A DNA stretch of 11,832 bases from a bacterium (GTDB taxonomy: Bacteria; Patescibacteriota; CPR2; UBA1875; JAJYID01): positions 1 through 11,832 of the forward strand of contig JAKANV010000013.1 in the NCBI GenBank assembly GCA_021823605.1, read 5' to 3'. The position numbers and the translations under genes are program-made. This document shows, one piece after another, positions 1 to 7,099 of the stretch. How positions within the stretch are numbered: the stretch's first letter is position 1; each line of letters opens with the position of its first letter. The notes beneath the pieces are model-generated. The model had not been told where the DNA came from. It ran no database searches and saw only the letters and a program-made list of their open reading frames with translations.

Positions 1-60
1 ATGAACCAGTCCTTCTTCAAGAAAATCCTGGTAGGAGACGGCCAGCTCCAAGAGCTGCAC
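1..60 (-). CDS. Possible 5' end of an unidentified gene leaving the left edge
   Basis: The minus frame is open from an in-frame TGA at 88-90 to the window edge. It reads like protein (around ...QLLELAVSYQDFLEEG...) and about half of its codons begin with G, a normal coding signature. A GTG at 58-60 is the best start, with a weak purine-rich GGAAGAG about nine bases upstream; CTG at 76-78 or TTG at 49-51 are alternatives. The plus strand is also open here, but that frame runs through the antisense of tRNA-Pro and ends inside the neighbouring protease gene, so it is less credible. A perfect 6-bp hairpin with a 3-base loop lies at 43-57. I do not recognise the product; too little is visible. Confidence 0.3.
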   Translation of the reverse strand, partial: MQLLELAVSYQDFLEEGLVH

Positions 61-115
61 TACACCGATCTCTTCCAGGACATCTTTTCAGGCGATGGTT
101 TGAATAAGTCTTCAT

Positions 116-192
116 TGGTCGGGGTGACAGGATTCGAACCTGCGACCTCACGCACCCCATGCGTACGCGCTAGCCAACTGCGCTACACCCCG
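116..192 (-). tRNA. tRNA-Pro (anticodon GGG)
   Basis: A complete 77-nt cloverleaf with encoded CCA. The acceptor CGGGGTG pairs with CACCCCG, giving the C1-G72 pair typical of bacterial tRNA-Pro, with discriminator A73. The D-stem is GCGC/GCGC, the anticodon stem TACGC/GCGTG (one T-G pair) and the loop ATGGGGT, so the anticodon is GGG followed by G37; the T-arm has the canonical TTCGAAT loop. It should read CCC and CCU. Its first base at 192 directly follows the last base of the stop codon of the M50 protease gene (193-195), so it is probably cut from the protease mRNA by RNase P. Confidence 0.96.
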
Positions 193-828
193 TTAAAAAG
201 GAACCGATGAAAAACCAAGCAAATTCAAGATTGGCTGTGAAACCCTAAATATTAGGGCAAAAAGCCCTCCATTTGGGTCAAAGAAACTAAAAGCTATCAA
301 AGCCAGTAGAATCATGGGGCCATAAGTTTCAAGCTTCACAATATCAACATTTCTCGGCAAGAAGAAGTAAAGAACCTTAGAACCGTCGAGTGGTGGGATT
401 GGAATAAGATTCAATATCATCAGCAAAATATTAATCCGGACAATTAGAAAAAATAAGAGATAGACGTATGAATCCGTCGGAATAGTGTGTAAGAGCACTG
501 GAATTGAAAATATAAAAGCTACAAACAAGTTCGATAAAGGACCGACTATAGAAACAATCGCAGAACCCATACGGGGATTTTTGAAGTTTCTCTCATTAAT
601 TTGTACCGGCTTACCCCAGCCTATGCCGATTAGGAAAATCGCTATAGTGCCTATCGGGTCCAGATGATGAATCGGATTGAGAGAAATCCTACCCATATAT
701 TTGGCTGTCGGGTCACCAAGGTAGTTTGCCGTCCAAGCATGCATAAACTCATGCACAGTAATGGCAATCAGAAGTGCCGCTACCAGCAAAAGGAAAAGTA
801 TTGGGCTTTGAGATAAGAGAGCAAGCAT
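193..828 (-). CDS. Site-2 protease family (M50) intramembrane zinc metalloprotease
   Basis: A 211-residue, very hydrophobic protein of the M50 family (SpoIVFB/RseP-like core without PDZ or CBS domains). The zinc motif HEFMH is at residues 26-30 in the first membrane helix, a GPLSN segment is at 96-100, and the second active-site motif PPLDG at 145-149 supplies the third zinc ligand (Asp148). Family members cleave membrane-bound anti-sigma factors or signal peptide remnants; the substrate here is unknown. The ATG start is supported by GAGGA seven bases upstream, and a promoter lies at 868-896. Length and motifs suggest an intact, active enzyme. The stop codon abuts tRNA-Pro with no spacer. Family assignment is firm, physiological role is not. 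Confidence 0.93.
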   Translation of the reverse strand: MLALLSQSPILFLLLVAALLIAITVHEFMHAWTANYLGDPTAKYMGRISLNPIHHLDPIGTIAIFLIGIGWGKPVQINERNFKNPRMGSAIVSIVGPLSNLFVAFIFSIPVLLHTIPTDSYVYLLFFLIVRINILLMILNLIPIPPLDGSKVLYFFLPRNVDIVKLETYGPMILLALIAFSFFDPNGGLFALIFRVSQPILNLLGFSSVPF

Positions 829-848
829 ATGCGTCCTCTAAGTTTAAA

Positions 849-877
849 TTGACTTTTGTACTCAGATATGGTACCAT
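849..877 (+). promoter_or_regulatory. Promoter of rpmB
   Basis: TTGACT (849-854), a 17-base spacer, then TACCAT (872-877) preceded by TGG, an extended -10. Transcription should start near 884, giving a leader of about 43 bases before rpmB. The -10 is the right half of the palindrome ATGGTACCAT (868-877), which also supplies the -10 of the opposing promoter. Confidence 0.72.
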
Positions 878-896
878 TGAATACGTTATTTATCAA
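868..896 (-). promoter_or_regulatory. Promoter of the M50 protease gene and tRNA-Pro
   Basis: On the minus strand TTGATA (896-891), a 17-base spacer, then TACCAT (873-868), again preceded by TGG. The start would be near 861, about 33 bases before the protease ATG. It overlaps the rpmB promoter almost entirely in antiparallel orientation, so RNA polymerase could occupy only one of the two at a time. Confidence 0.65.
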
Positions 897-926
897 TTCT
901 AATTATTCTTAAAACAAGGCGGAAAA

Positions 927-1133
927 ATGTCAGTAGAATGTCAAATGTGTGGCAAGAAACCAATAACCGGTCATAACGTCTCTCACTCTCACAGAAAAAC
1001 CAAGAGACGATGGCTTCCTAATATCCAAAAAACAACAATGATAGTAGACGGCAGAGAACAGAAATTGAAAGTTTGTGCCAGATGCATAAAGACTCAAAGC
1101 AAAATCAGAGCAACAAAAAAATCGGCCCTATAG
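927..1133 (+). CDS. rpmB: 50S ribosomal protein bL28
   Basis: A 68-residue basic protein of the bL28 family. The N-terminus carries CxxC (C5, C8), followed by the typical [15 protein letters not shown] stretch and a second CxxC (C50, C53). All four cysteines are kept, so this is the zinc-binding form. It sits in the large ribosomal subunit. The ATG follows a short purine-rich AAGGCGG, an imperfect ribosome binding site. It is the only plus-strand gene here and is monocistronic: its own promoter lies at 849-877 and its terminator starts inside its last codons, with the TAG stop in the terminator loop. Length is normal and I see nothing damaged. Confidence 0.97.
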   Translation: MSVECQMCGKKPITGHNVSHSHRKTKRRWLPNIQKTTMIVDGREQKLKVCARCIKTQSKIRATKKSAL

Positions 1134-1145
1134 TCCGATTTTTTT
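1115..1145. terminator. Bidirectional intrinsic terminator between rpmB and the MBL hydrolase gene
   Basis: An 11-bp stem (seven A-T pairs plus TCGG/CCGA) around a 9-base loop. A T-run follows in the plus direction, and the A-run on the other side gives a T-run for minus transcription. It serves both convergent genes. The rpmB stop codon lies in the loop, so the left arm is coding sequence. Confidence 0.9.
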
Positions 1146-1158
1146 AATTTAGAACAAG

Positions 1159-1791
1159 TTAGCTTTTCAAGACCACGACCTTCATCTCCTCAGGAAGGTC
1201 TTTTTTCATAATTTTTAGCTTATCTATAGTTTCCGGCTCCTCGCCTATCTCATTTAGAAATTTATCAAGGGAAACAATGTCTAAGTTGATTCCCTGAGCC
1301 TTATAATGCATAGGGATGACTATCTTGGGGGTGACATCATTTATAACCTTCACCGCCGTTTTTGGATCAATTGTGTAGGTTCCTCCTACTGGAACCATGA
1401 GAATATCAACTCCGTTCATCGCTTCAAGCTGTTCACTGTCGAGCTCTGTACCTAAGTCGCCAAGATGACAAATATGAACGCCATCAATTTCCATTGTAAA
1501 TATGGTGTTTGTACCTCTCTCTTCTCCATTTTTATCATCATGAAATGATGTGATGCCTTGAAAGAAACATTCCTTTACCTCATATTCACCGGGTGAGTCT
1601 AGTAAAAGAAACTCCCCCTTAATCGCATCTTTGTAATTGTGGTCATCATGTCCGTGGCTAATAGTCACTACATTCGCCTCAAGTTTCGGCATTTTGAGAT
1701 CAATTTTAGGATGATTAAATGGATCTGTAACTACTGTTAAGTTTTTCCCGACAATTTTAAAACATGAGTGTCCAACATGACTAATTTCCAC
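1159..1791 (-). CDS. Metallo-beta-lactamase-fold hydrolase (UlaG/YtkL-like)
   Basis: A 210-residue cytosolic protein of the MBL-fold superfamily. The metal-binding HGHDDH motif is at residues 46-51, with further likely ligands H84, H109/D112 (HLGD) and H162 (PMHYK), matching the small single-domain group often labelled UlaG-like or UPF0173. Such enzymes hydrolyse phosphodiester, ester or lactone bonds; the substrate is unknown. The start is GTG, supported by a strong AGGAGG six bases upstream; it overlaps the end of the AI-2E transporter gene by 11 bases, which suggests translational coupling. It is the last gene of the operon begun at 3442 and ends just before the bidirectional terminator. 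Confidence 0.9.
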   Translation of the reverse strand: MEISHVGHSCFKIVGKNLTVVTDPFNHPKIDLKMPKLEANVVTISHGHDDHNYKDAIKGEFLLLDSPGEYEVKECFFQGITSFHDDKNGEERGTNTIFTMEIDGVHICHLGDLGTELDSEQLEAMNGVDILMVPVGGTYTIDPKTAVKVINDVTPKIVIPMHYKAQGINLDIVSLDKFLNEIGEEPETIDKLKIMKKDLPEEMKVVVLKS

Positions 1792-2815
1792 TTTTTACCT
1801 CCTTATTATTTCTAGGCCATTCCTTTAATATTACGCTGATGCTGGAGGCCACAGGCACTGCCAAAATCACCCCAAGAATACCAAGCAGTTTAGCCCCAAT
1901 CAACATTGCTGAAATTATTATAACAGGATTTAAGCCAACTGCCTTCTTCATTACCTGTGGAACTAGGATATGGTTTTCAAGCTGTTGAACAAGAATGTAA
2001 AATACTGCAACGATGATAGCCATGACAGGACTTATAAAAAGAGCTACGATTACAGCCGGTATGGCACCAAGAACAGGTCCAACCATCGGAATCAGTTCTG
2101 TGAATGCTGCAACCAAAGCTAATATTAGCGCATAAGGAACGTGCATAATCCAAAGTCCGATAAACGTTGCGAGACCGACGCTGAAAGACAAGACCAGCTG
2201 TCCTCTGAACCACAAGCTCAGTTTTCTTGTAATATCACCAAACATTTTGATAAATAGTTTTCTCTGCGATTCGGGGACAAAGGCCGAAACCGTCTGTTTC
2301 ATGCCGTTTTTCAATGACAGCACGTATGCACTGATTACTAGCACAACAACAAATGAGCCAATGCCCGAAAAGAAACCAAAAACTCTGTCAGAAACCCCAC
2401 CAATCTGCCAGTTTTTTATAACCGAAGGGATATTATTTATAACATTATTTATCTGATCTTGATATTCCCTGGGCCATGATGAAATCATCCCCTGCACATT
2501 ACTTATATACGTGTTCTTATTGGCTATCAAAGTTCTGACCTGTTCACTCAGGATTGGAGCCACCATACTAACAAAGACAAAGAGAATGGCGATAAAAAGC
2601 AGATAAATAGAAAGAACGCCGGCCCATCTCGGAAACTTAAGCTTTTTCTGAAGTTTATCAACGGCCGGTTCAAGTGCTGCAGCGATAATAAAACTTATTG
2701 TTAGAAGGACTAAAACATCTCTGATGAGAAAAACAAAGAAAACCAAAACCAAAATCCCAACCACTTTTAAAATGGTAAAAGTAGAAATATCAAGTTTGAT
2801 TCTTCCTTTATCCAT
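1781..2815 (-). CDS. AI-2E family transporter (PerM/YdiK-like membrane protein)
   Basis: A 344-residue polytopic protein of the AI-2E exporter family (PF01594). Hydrophobic segments fall near 15-50, 63-88, 150-168, 207-225, 228-262, 265-280 and 297-330, with the usual amphipathic stretch at 90-145. The family signature is clear: ELIPMVGPVLGAIPA at 240-254 and QQLENHILVPQVM at 277-289. Characterised relatives export autoinducer-2 or act as Na+/H+ antiporters, so the substrate cannot be assigned. The ATG follows the upstream stop codon with no gap (TAAATG), using an AGAGG inside the previous gene as its ribosome binding site. It is co-transcribed with the wHTH gene before it and the MBL hydrolase after it. 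Confidence 0.93.
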   Translation of the reverse strand: MDKGRIKLDISTFTILKVVGILVLVFFVFLIRDVLVLLTISFIIAAALEPAVDKLQKKLKFPRWAGVLSIYLLFIAILFVFVSMVAPILSEQVRTLIANKNTYISNVQGMISSWPREYQDQINNVINNIPSVIKNWQIGGVSDRVFGFFSGIGSFVVVLVISAYVLSLKNGMKQTVSAFVPESQRKLFIKMFGDITRKLSLWFRGQLVLSFSVGLATFIGLWIMHVPYALILALVAAFTELIPMVGPVLGAIPAVIVALFISPVMAIIVAVFYILVQQLENHILVPQVMKKAVGLNPVIIISAMLIGAKLLGILGVILAVPVASSISVILKEWPRNNKEVKSGN

Positions 2816-3442
2816 TTAGACCTCTTTTTCTTCTCTCTTTACTGAACTTTTAAGTCCTTGCCCGTCACCTGTTTCATCGACGTAATCAATAAGGACGTCC
2901 TTAGGACTTGCCATGATTTCGGTCATGAATCTGTCAAACATCATTTTTCTATTTTCAAACTCGTCCAAGTCCATCAACGAATAGTTGAGTTCTTTTTTCG
3001 ATTCTTTCTCAAGCTGAGCAATGAATGTCTTAAGTCTTCGTCTGTTAACTTTACCCACAATAAAGAAATCTATCGGTGAAGAGTTATCCTTTACAAAGTG
3101 ACCCATCAGGGCTGCATAAGAAACATCACCAAGGTTTTTAACTGTTTTAATCATATCTTTTTCAGTTTTGGCCGTCTCTTCTTTAGCTGATTTTGAAAAT
3201 ATTTTCTTTAGCTCCGGATAAAGGTCTGATTTTTTGTTTGCCTTATAATAAAGTTTGCCCTTCTTGCCTTGGGATACCACTATATCCAAAGACTTGAGGT
3301 TCGCCAGTTCTCGTCTGACTGAGTTAATCTGCTCATTAATAGTTCTGGTTATCTCTCTGACATAATATGATTTGTCTGAATTATTTAGAAAAAGAGATAG
3401 AAGTTTAGCCCGGGTTTTTGACCCAAAAAGTTTATCGTACAC
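2816..3442 (-). CDS. Winged-helix regulator with degenerate nucleotidyltransferase-like domain
   Basis: A 208-residue soluble protein. Residues 1-70 form an ArsR/MarR-like winged helix (LFGSKTRAKLLSLF..., recognition helix near 38-52, wing near 57-68). A linker of about 30 residues leads to a domain at 105-190 resembling MNT-type nucleotidyltransferases. There ALMGHF...PIDFFIVG replaces the usual GSxxxG...DxD: the first aspartate is kept (D125), the second is Phe, and the GS motif is altered, so catalysis is doubtful. The start is GTG with AGGAG eight bases upstream. A promoter lies just upstream and the gene heads a three-gene operon, so it may regulate its own operon; that is inference. The tail after 190 is charged and looks disordered. 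Confidence 0.8.
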   Translation of the reverse strand: MYDKLFGSKTRAKLLSLFLNNSDKSYYVREITRTINEQINSVRRELANLKSLDIVVSQGKKGKLYYKANKKSDLYPELKKIFSKSAKEETAKTEKDMIKTVKNLGDVSYAALMGHFVKDNSSPIDFFIVGKVNRRRLKTFIAQLEKESKKELNYSLMDLDEFENRKMMFDRFMTEIMASPKDVLIDYVDETGDGQGLKSSVKREEKEV

Positions 3443-3468
3443 TTTATTTACTCCTGTTTAGTAGGGGT

Positions 3469-3497
3469 ATATTAGCACACGACATACGGGTTGTAAA
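3469..3497 (-). promoter_or_regulatory. Promoter of the wHTH / AI-2E / MBL operon
   Basis: On the minus strand TTTACA (3497-3492), a 17-base spacer, and TAATAT (3474-3469) preceded by TGC, an extended -10. The transcript would start near 3462 with a leader of about 20 bases ending in the AGGAG site. No terminator is visible between murD and this promoter, so some read-through from murD is possible. The rest of the 101-base gap (3443-3544) holds nothing else I can identify. Confidence 0.72.
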
Positions 3498-3544
3498 GGG
3501 TTTTTATGGGTAACTTGTTCAAATAATTTGCACGGCGGGGTTTT

Positions 3545-4915
3545 TTACTTTTCCAATTTTTTAACTGCTTCTCTAAAGAGCTCTCCACGCTGTTTATAGT
3601 TATCAAAAAGGCCGAATGAGGCGCATCCTGGCGAGAGAATAACCACATCGCCAGCTTCGGTCTGTTTGCTCGCCCTCATCACTAAGTCGTCCATATCGGT
3701 AAAGCCTTCCTGAATCTCAGCTTGTGGATTTACATCAGTAATCTTTTTCTTAATCTTCCCAGAAGTATCTCCTATCAGAAATGCTGTCTTTACCTTCTCA
3801 GCTATTATCTTCCCCATCTCAGCATAATCAGATCCTTTTTCGCTTCCCCCAGAGATTAATATTATCGGCTCATGAAAAGCGTTTATAGCTGCTATGGTGG
3901 TCTCTGGCGTAGTTGCAAATGAGTCGTTGTAGTATTTAACCCCATTAACTTCAGCTACAAGCTCTAATCTGTGCTCCAACCCCTTGAATCCTTTTACGGT
4001 TTTCTTTATCAAGGTTAAGTCTGCTCCGGCAATGTATGATGCTGCTACAGCCGCGCAAACATTTTCCAAGTTATGGCGGCCGCGTAGCTCAAGTTCTGAG
4101 AATGAGGCAATTTTTTCTTCAGTATCTTCCATGCGCAACATAATCTCGTCTTTTTTGTTTATGTAACAGCCTTTTTCAACCGCTTGATTCGTCGAAATTT
4201 CAAATATTCGAGCCTTTGTCTCGTCTCTAAAGGCTCGCGAGGTATCATAATCAACATTTATAACTGCGCAGTCTTCTGCTTTTTGATACTTTACAATCGG
4301 TTTCTTTGCCTCAACATATTCTTCTCTACTTTCATGATAATCCAAGTGGTCTTGGGTAATATTTAAAACCACAGCAATGTTTGGGCTTCTATCCAAATCC
4401 ATTAACTGAAAACTTGAGAGTTCAAGTATCACAACTGAATCTTCGCTTAACTCTTCGAAAAAAGATATGGCCGGTACACCAATATTACCGCCCAAATAAG
4501 CATCTTTGTCGCTTTCTTTCAGTATTTCGTAAATCAAGGTCGCAGTAGTCCCCTTGCCTTTTGTCCCTGTCACGCCGATGGTTTGACAAGGACATAGTTC
4601 CATAAAGAGCTTCACCTGGCTCGTAATTTCTATTCCCTTTTCTTTAGCTTCAAGTAATTTGGGAGTTAAGAGCGACAGGCCCGGCGTTCGGAAAATTACT
4701 TCATAGTCAGAAACACAATCTAGATAATTATCGCCTAAAATGACTTTGTCATCTTCTTGTTTAATCTCCGGATGGCGTTTATAAAATTCATCTCCATCTA
4801 ACCTATCAGCAATATCGGCCTTAACCCCGTTTTTCTTTAGAAATTCAAAAGTAGCTTTGCCTTCAGTCTCAAACCCGGCAATCAGTATCTTTTTACCTTT
4901 ATACTTTTCTGACAT
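3545..4915 (-). CDS. murD: UDP-N-acetylmuramoyl-L-alanine--D-glutamate ligase
   Basis: Adds D-glutamate to UDP-MurNAc-L-alanine with ATP in cytoplasmic peptidoglycan precursor synthesis. The three Mur ligase domains are in order: an N-terminal Rossmann-like UDP-binding domain (about 1-105), the ATPase domain with P-loop GVTGTKGKGTT (about 114-124), ELSSFQL, NITQDHLDYH and a Lys in YVEAKK for carbamylation, and the C-terminal domain starting at GLEHRLE with YYNDSFATTPETT, ISGGSEKG and LSPGCASFGLFDNY. About 456 residues is normal. A TTG at 4918 sits directly before the ATG at 4915; I chose ATG because GAAAGG lies eight bases upstream of it. The start overlaps the end of murI, whose product makes the D-glutamate used here. 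Confidence 0.97.
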   Translation of the reverse strand: MSEKYKGKKILIAGFETEGKATFEFLKKNGVKADIADRLDGDEFYKRHPEIKQEDDKVILGDNYLDCVSDYEVIFRTPGLSLLTPKLLEAKEKGIEITSQVKLFMELCPCQTIGVTGTKGKGTTATLIYEILKESDKDAYLGGNIGVPAISFFEELSEDSVVILELSSFQLMDLDRSPNIAVVLNITQDHLDYHESREEYVEAKKPIVKYQKAEDCAVINVDYDTSRAFRDETKARIFEISTNQAVEKGCYINKKDEIMLRMEDTEEKIASFSELELRGRHNLENVCAAVAASYIAGADLTLIKKTVKGFKGLEHRLELVAEVNGVKYYNDSFATTPETTIAAINAFHEPIILISGGSEKGSDYAEMGKIIAEKVKTAFLIGDTSGKIKKKITDVNPQAEIQEGFTDMDDLVMRASKQTEAGDVVILSPGCASFGLFDNYKQRGELFREAVKKLEK

Positions 4916-5630
4916 CAATTTTGCCTTTCACTAAGTGTTCCAACCGCTTCCTAAACTTCTCTTTATCTCCCGTTGTTAAGAATATATCACTTTTGCTATC
5001 ATCGGCATATTCTGAAAATTTTTCCAGCTGTCTGATAACCGCCTCCTCAGGCACAATAAATATCTTATCAGGATAAATTTCCGAGAGTAAGCCCTGTATA
5101 AGATGATAATGTGTGCAACCTAAAACAATTACTTCTTCCCCATTCTGAATTTTAGAGTCCATAATCGCCTTCACCTTAGATTTCTTTATCTCTGGATAAT
5201 CTTTCTCGATTATATCCACAAGCTCACTAGCAGACATAATTTTTGCGTTCTGGTAAGCTCCCTTGAACTCCCCATGAGTTTTAGCAGTCCTTTTGGTTGC
5301 TAATACCAATGCCTTTTTATCACTATAGAGATCATTAGCCATTTTAACGCCAGGCTCAACACCGACAATGGGAATATTAAATTCCTGCCTTATTCGTCCT
5401 CTAGAACTAACTGTGGCGCTATTACAAGCGATTAAAATAACTTTTGCCCCCTCTTTTTGGAGTAATAGTATATTTTTCCTGACTAAAAGTAGAATTTCGT
5501 CTTCTGTCTTGTTGCCATACGGAAAATTGCCATTATCTGAAAGATAAATAAATCCCTTATCCGGCATTTTTTCTTTAGCTTCAAGGTAGAGTGACAAACC
5601 GCCTATACCAGAATCGAATATGCCTATCAT
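4899..5630 (-). CDS. murI: Glutamate racemase
   Basis: Converts L-glutamate to D-glutamate for peptidoglycan, without cofactor, using two catalytic cysteines. Both are present in their motifs: C69 in ACNSATV and C172 in GCTHYH. DSGIGGL at 6-12 supplies the conserved Asp-Ser pair, DNGNFPYG at 32-39 corresponds to the usual D-FPYG substrate loop, and VGVEPG is at 89-94. At 243 residues it is slightly shorter than the typical 260-290, but no motif is missing. Its ATG overlaps the TGA of the Nramp gene (ATGA), and its own end overlaps murD by 17 bases, so the order racemase then ligase matches consecutive pathway steps. Identification is firm. Confidence 0.96.
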   Translation of the reverse strand: MIGIFDSGIGGLSLYLEAKEKMPDKGFIYLSDNGNFPYGNKTEDEILLLVRKNILLLQKEGAKVILIACNSATVSSRGRIRQEFNIPIVGVEPGVKMANDLYSDKKALVLATKRTAKTHGEFKGAYQNAKIMSASELVDIIEKDYPEIKKSKVKAIMDSKIQNGEEVIVLGCTHYHLIQGLLSEIYPDKIFIVPEEAVIRQLEKFSEYADDSKSDIFLTTGDKEKFRKRLEHLVKGKIDVRKV

Positions 5631-7099
5631 TTAATTCCTAAAATAAACATCCCTATCAATATTATCGAGCTTAGCCCCATAAAGACCATTGCAAACGCTC
5701 CAAAAACTTTAACCCATCCTGGGTTTGTATGCACACCCATTATCTTTTTGTCATTGCCTATTTTGAATATAAATACCAGGAGAACGGAGGCAATTAGCCC
5801 GTTGATTACGGCTGCATAGTAGAGCGCTGTAATAGGATTTATGCCAATAAAGTTCATGAGAAGCCCAACGAGAGTTGAAGCCGCAATAATACCGTAAAAT
5901 CCGTGAGCTCTTTTAAACTTTAGGCTTAGGCCTTCGTGCCATTTTAGAACCTCGCTTATAGCATAAGCCGACGAGCCGGCCAAAACAGGTATGGCAAGGA
6001 GTCCTGTGCCCAAAATACCTATCGTGAAGATAAGCGACGCAAAGTTTCCTGCAAGGGGTTTTAGCGCTGCCGCTGCCTGCTCTGCCGTCTCTATATTTGT
6101 AATGCCATTTTTAAAAAGCACGAAAGCCGTTGTGACAACAATGAAAAGAAAGGTCAGGTTTGCTATCCCCATGCCCGAAATCGTGTCTTTTCTCATTTCA
6201 TGTATTTCTTCCTTTATAATCGCCGCTCTATGATCTTCCAACACTCCCTCGTCCTTTTCCTCTTCAACTTCCTGATAGCTTTGCCAGAAAAAAAGATATG
6301 GCGATATGGTCGTGCCAATAACGGCGATATTAGCTGTTAGAAATGCGACATTGAACGTAATTTTGGGAACCGCAAGAGAGCGAACAACTTCAAACCAATC
6401 GGGTTTAATGATAATTGCCGTGATGAAATATGCAGCCAGTGATAGAACAAGCCACTTCAGAATTTTTGCGTACTGATGATACGAAACGAAAACCTCAAGC
6501 CCGATAATTAAGAGCGTGAAAAGTATAGCGGCAACATAGAAATTAATACCGGTTATCATTCTCACCGATGCGGCTATAGCTCCTATGTCGGCACCAATAT
6601 TGATGGTGTTTGCGATAATTAGCAGAATTAAGAGTACAAAAACAGTTGGATTACCAAATCTCTTTTTTAATGAACCAGCCAAACCCTTGCCGGTAACAAT
6701 GCCTATGCGGGCACAAGTTTCCTGAACAGCTGTCATCATTGGCAGAAGATATAGGGCTAGCCACGAGAGTCCTAAGCCAAACTTCGCGCCTACGAACGAA
6801 TATGTACCGATACCAGATGGGTCGTCATCTGCTGCTCCGGTTATAATCCCCGGACCTATCTTTTTAAGAAAGGATTTATGGTGCTCTTTTCGTTCTTTTT
6901 TAGGCTTCGCTAAAAACTCTTGTAATCCCTCTTCTGTAACAAAGATACGGCCATTTCTAAGTTCCGTCTTCAAATTGTGCTTTAAAATAAGGTGCTTGGC
7001 ATAGTGAAGCGGTATACCAAACTCTTTCTCAAGTTGTTTTAAGGAGTAGAGTTTTGTAATTTTATTTTCTAGAGACCTTTTATCCTTTAGATTAATCAT
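5627..7099 (-). CDS. Nramp-family divalent metal transporter with N-terminal helix-turn-helix-like domain
   Basis: 490 residues in two parts. Residues about 14-66 (KLYSLKQLEKEFGIP...GRIFVTEEGLQEFLAK) resemble a MerR/excisionase-type helix-turn-helix; a charged linker (66-76) joins it to an 11-helix LeuT-fold Nramp core (about 78-490). The first core helix carries DDDPSGI (91-97) instead of the classical DPGN, and the sixth helix reads GTTISPY (262-268), lacking the Met and His of the Mn/Fe transporters' MPH motif. A long acidic loop (275-305) follows. These replacements resemble the Nramp-related Mg2+ transporters, so Mg2+ or another hard cation is a better guess than Fe/Mn; this is inference. 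The gene overlaps its neighbours by ATGA at both ends. Confidence 0.88.
   Translation of the reverse strand: MINLKDKRSLENKITKLYSLKQLEKEFGIPLHYAKHLILKHNLKTELRNGRIFVTEEGLQEFLAKPKKERKEHHKSFLKKIGPGIITGAADDDPSGIGTYSFVGAKFGLGLSWLALYLLPMMTAVQETCARIGIVTGKGLAGSLKKRFGNPTVFVLLILLIIANTINIGADIGAIAASVRMITGINFYVAAILFTLLIIGLEVFVSYHQYAKILKWLVLSLAAYFITAIIIKPDWFEVVRSLAVPKITFNVAFLTANIAVIGTTISPYLFFWQSYQEVEEEKDEGVLEDHRAAIIKEEIHEMRKDTISGMGIANLTFLFIVVTTAFVLFKNGITNIETAEQAAAALKPLAGNFASLIFTIGILGTGLLAIPVLAGSSAYAISEVLKWHEGLSLKFKRAHGFYGIIAASTLVGLLMNFIGINPITALYYAAVINGLIASVLLVFIFKIGNDKKIMGVHTNPGWVKVFGAFAMVFMGLSSIILIGMFILGIK

Noticed and set aside
1..210. A 69-codon plus-strand open frame beginning with ATG at the first base
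   Set aside because: Its second half is the exact antisense of tRNA-Pro and its end overlaps the protease gene; the minus frame over the first 60-90 bases has better coding character.
3500..3544. GC-rich patch with a T-run (CGGCGGGGTTTTTT) after murD as a terminator
   Set aside because: The T-run is on the plus strand, where no gene ends here, and there is no matching inverted arm.
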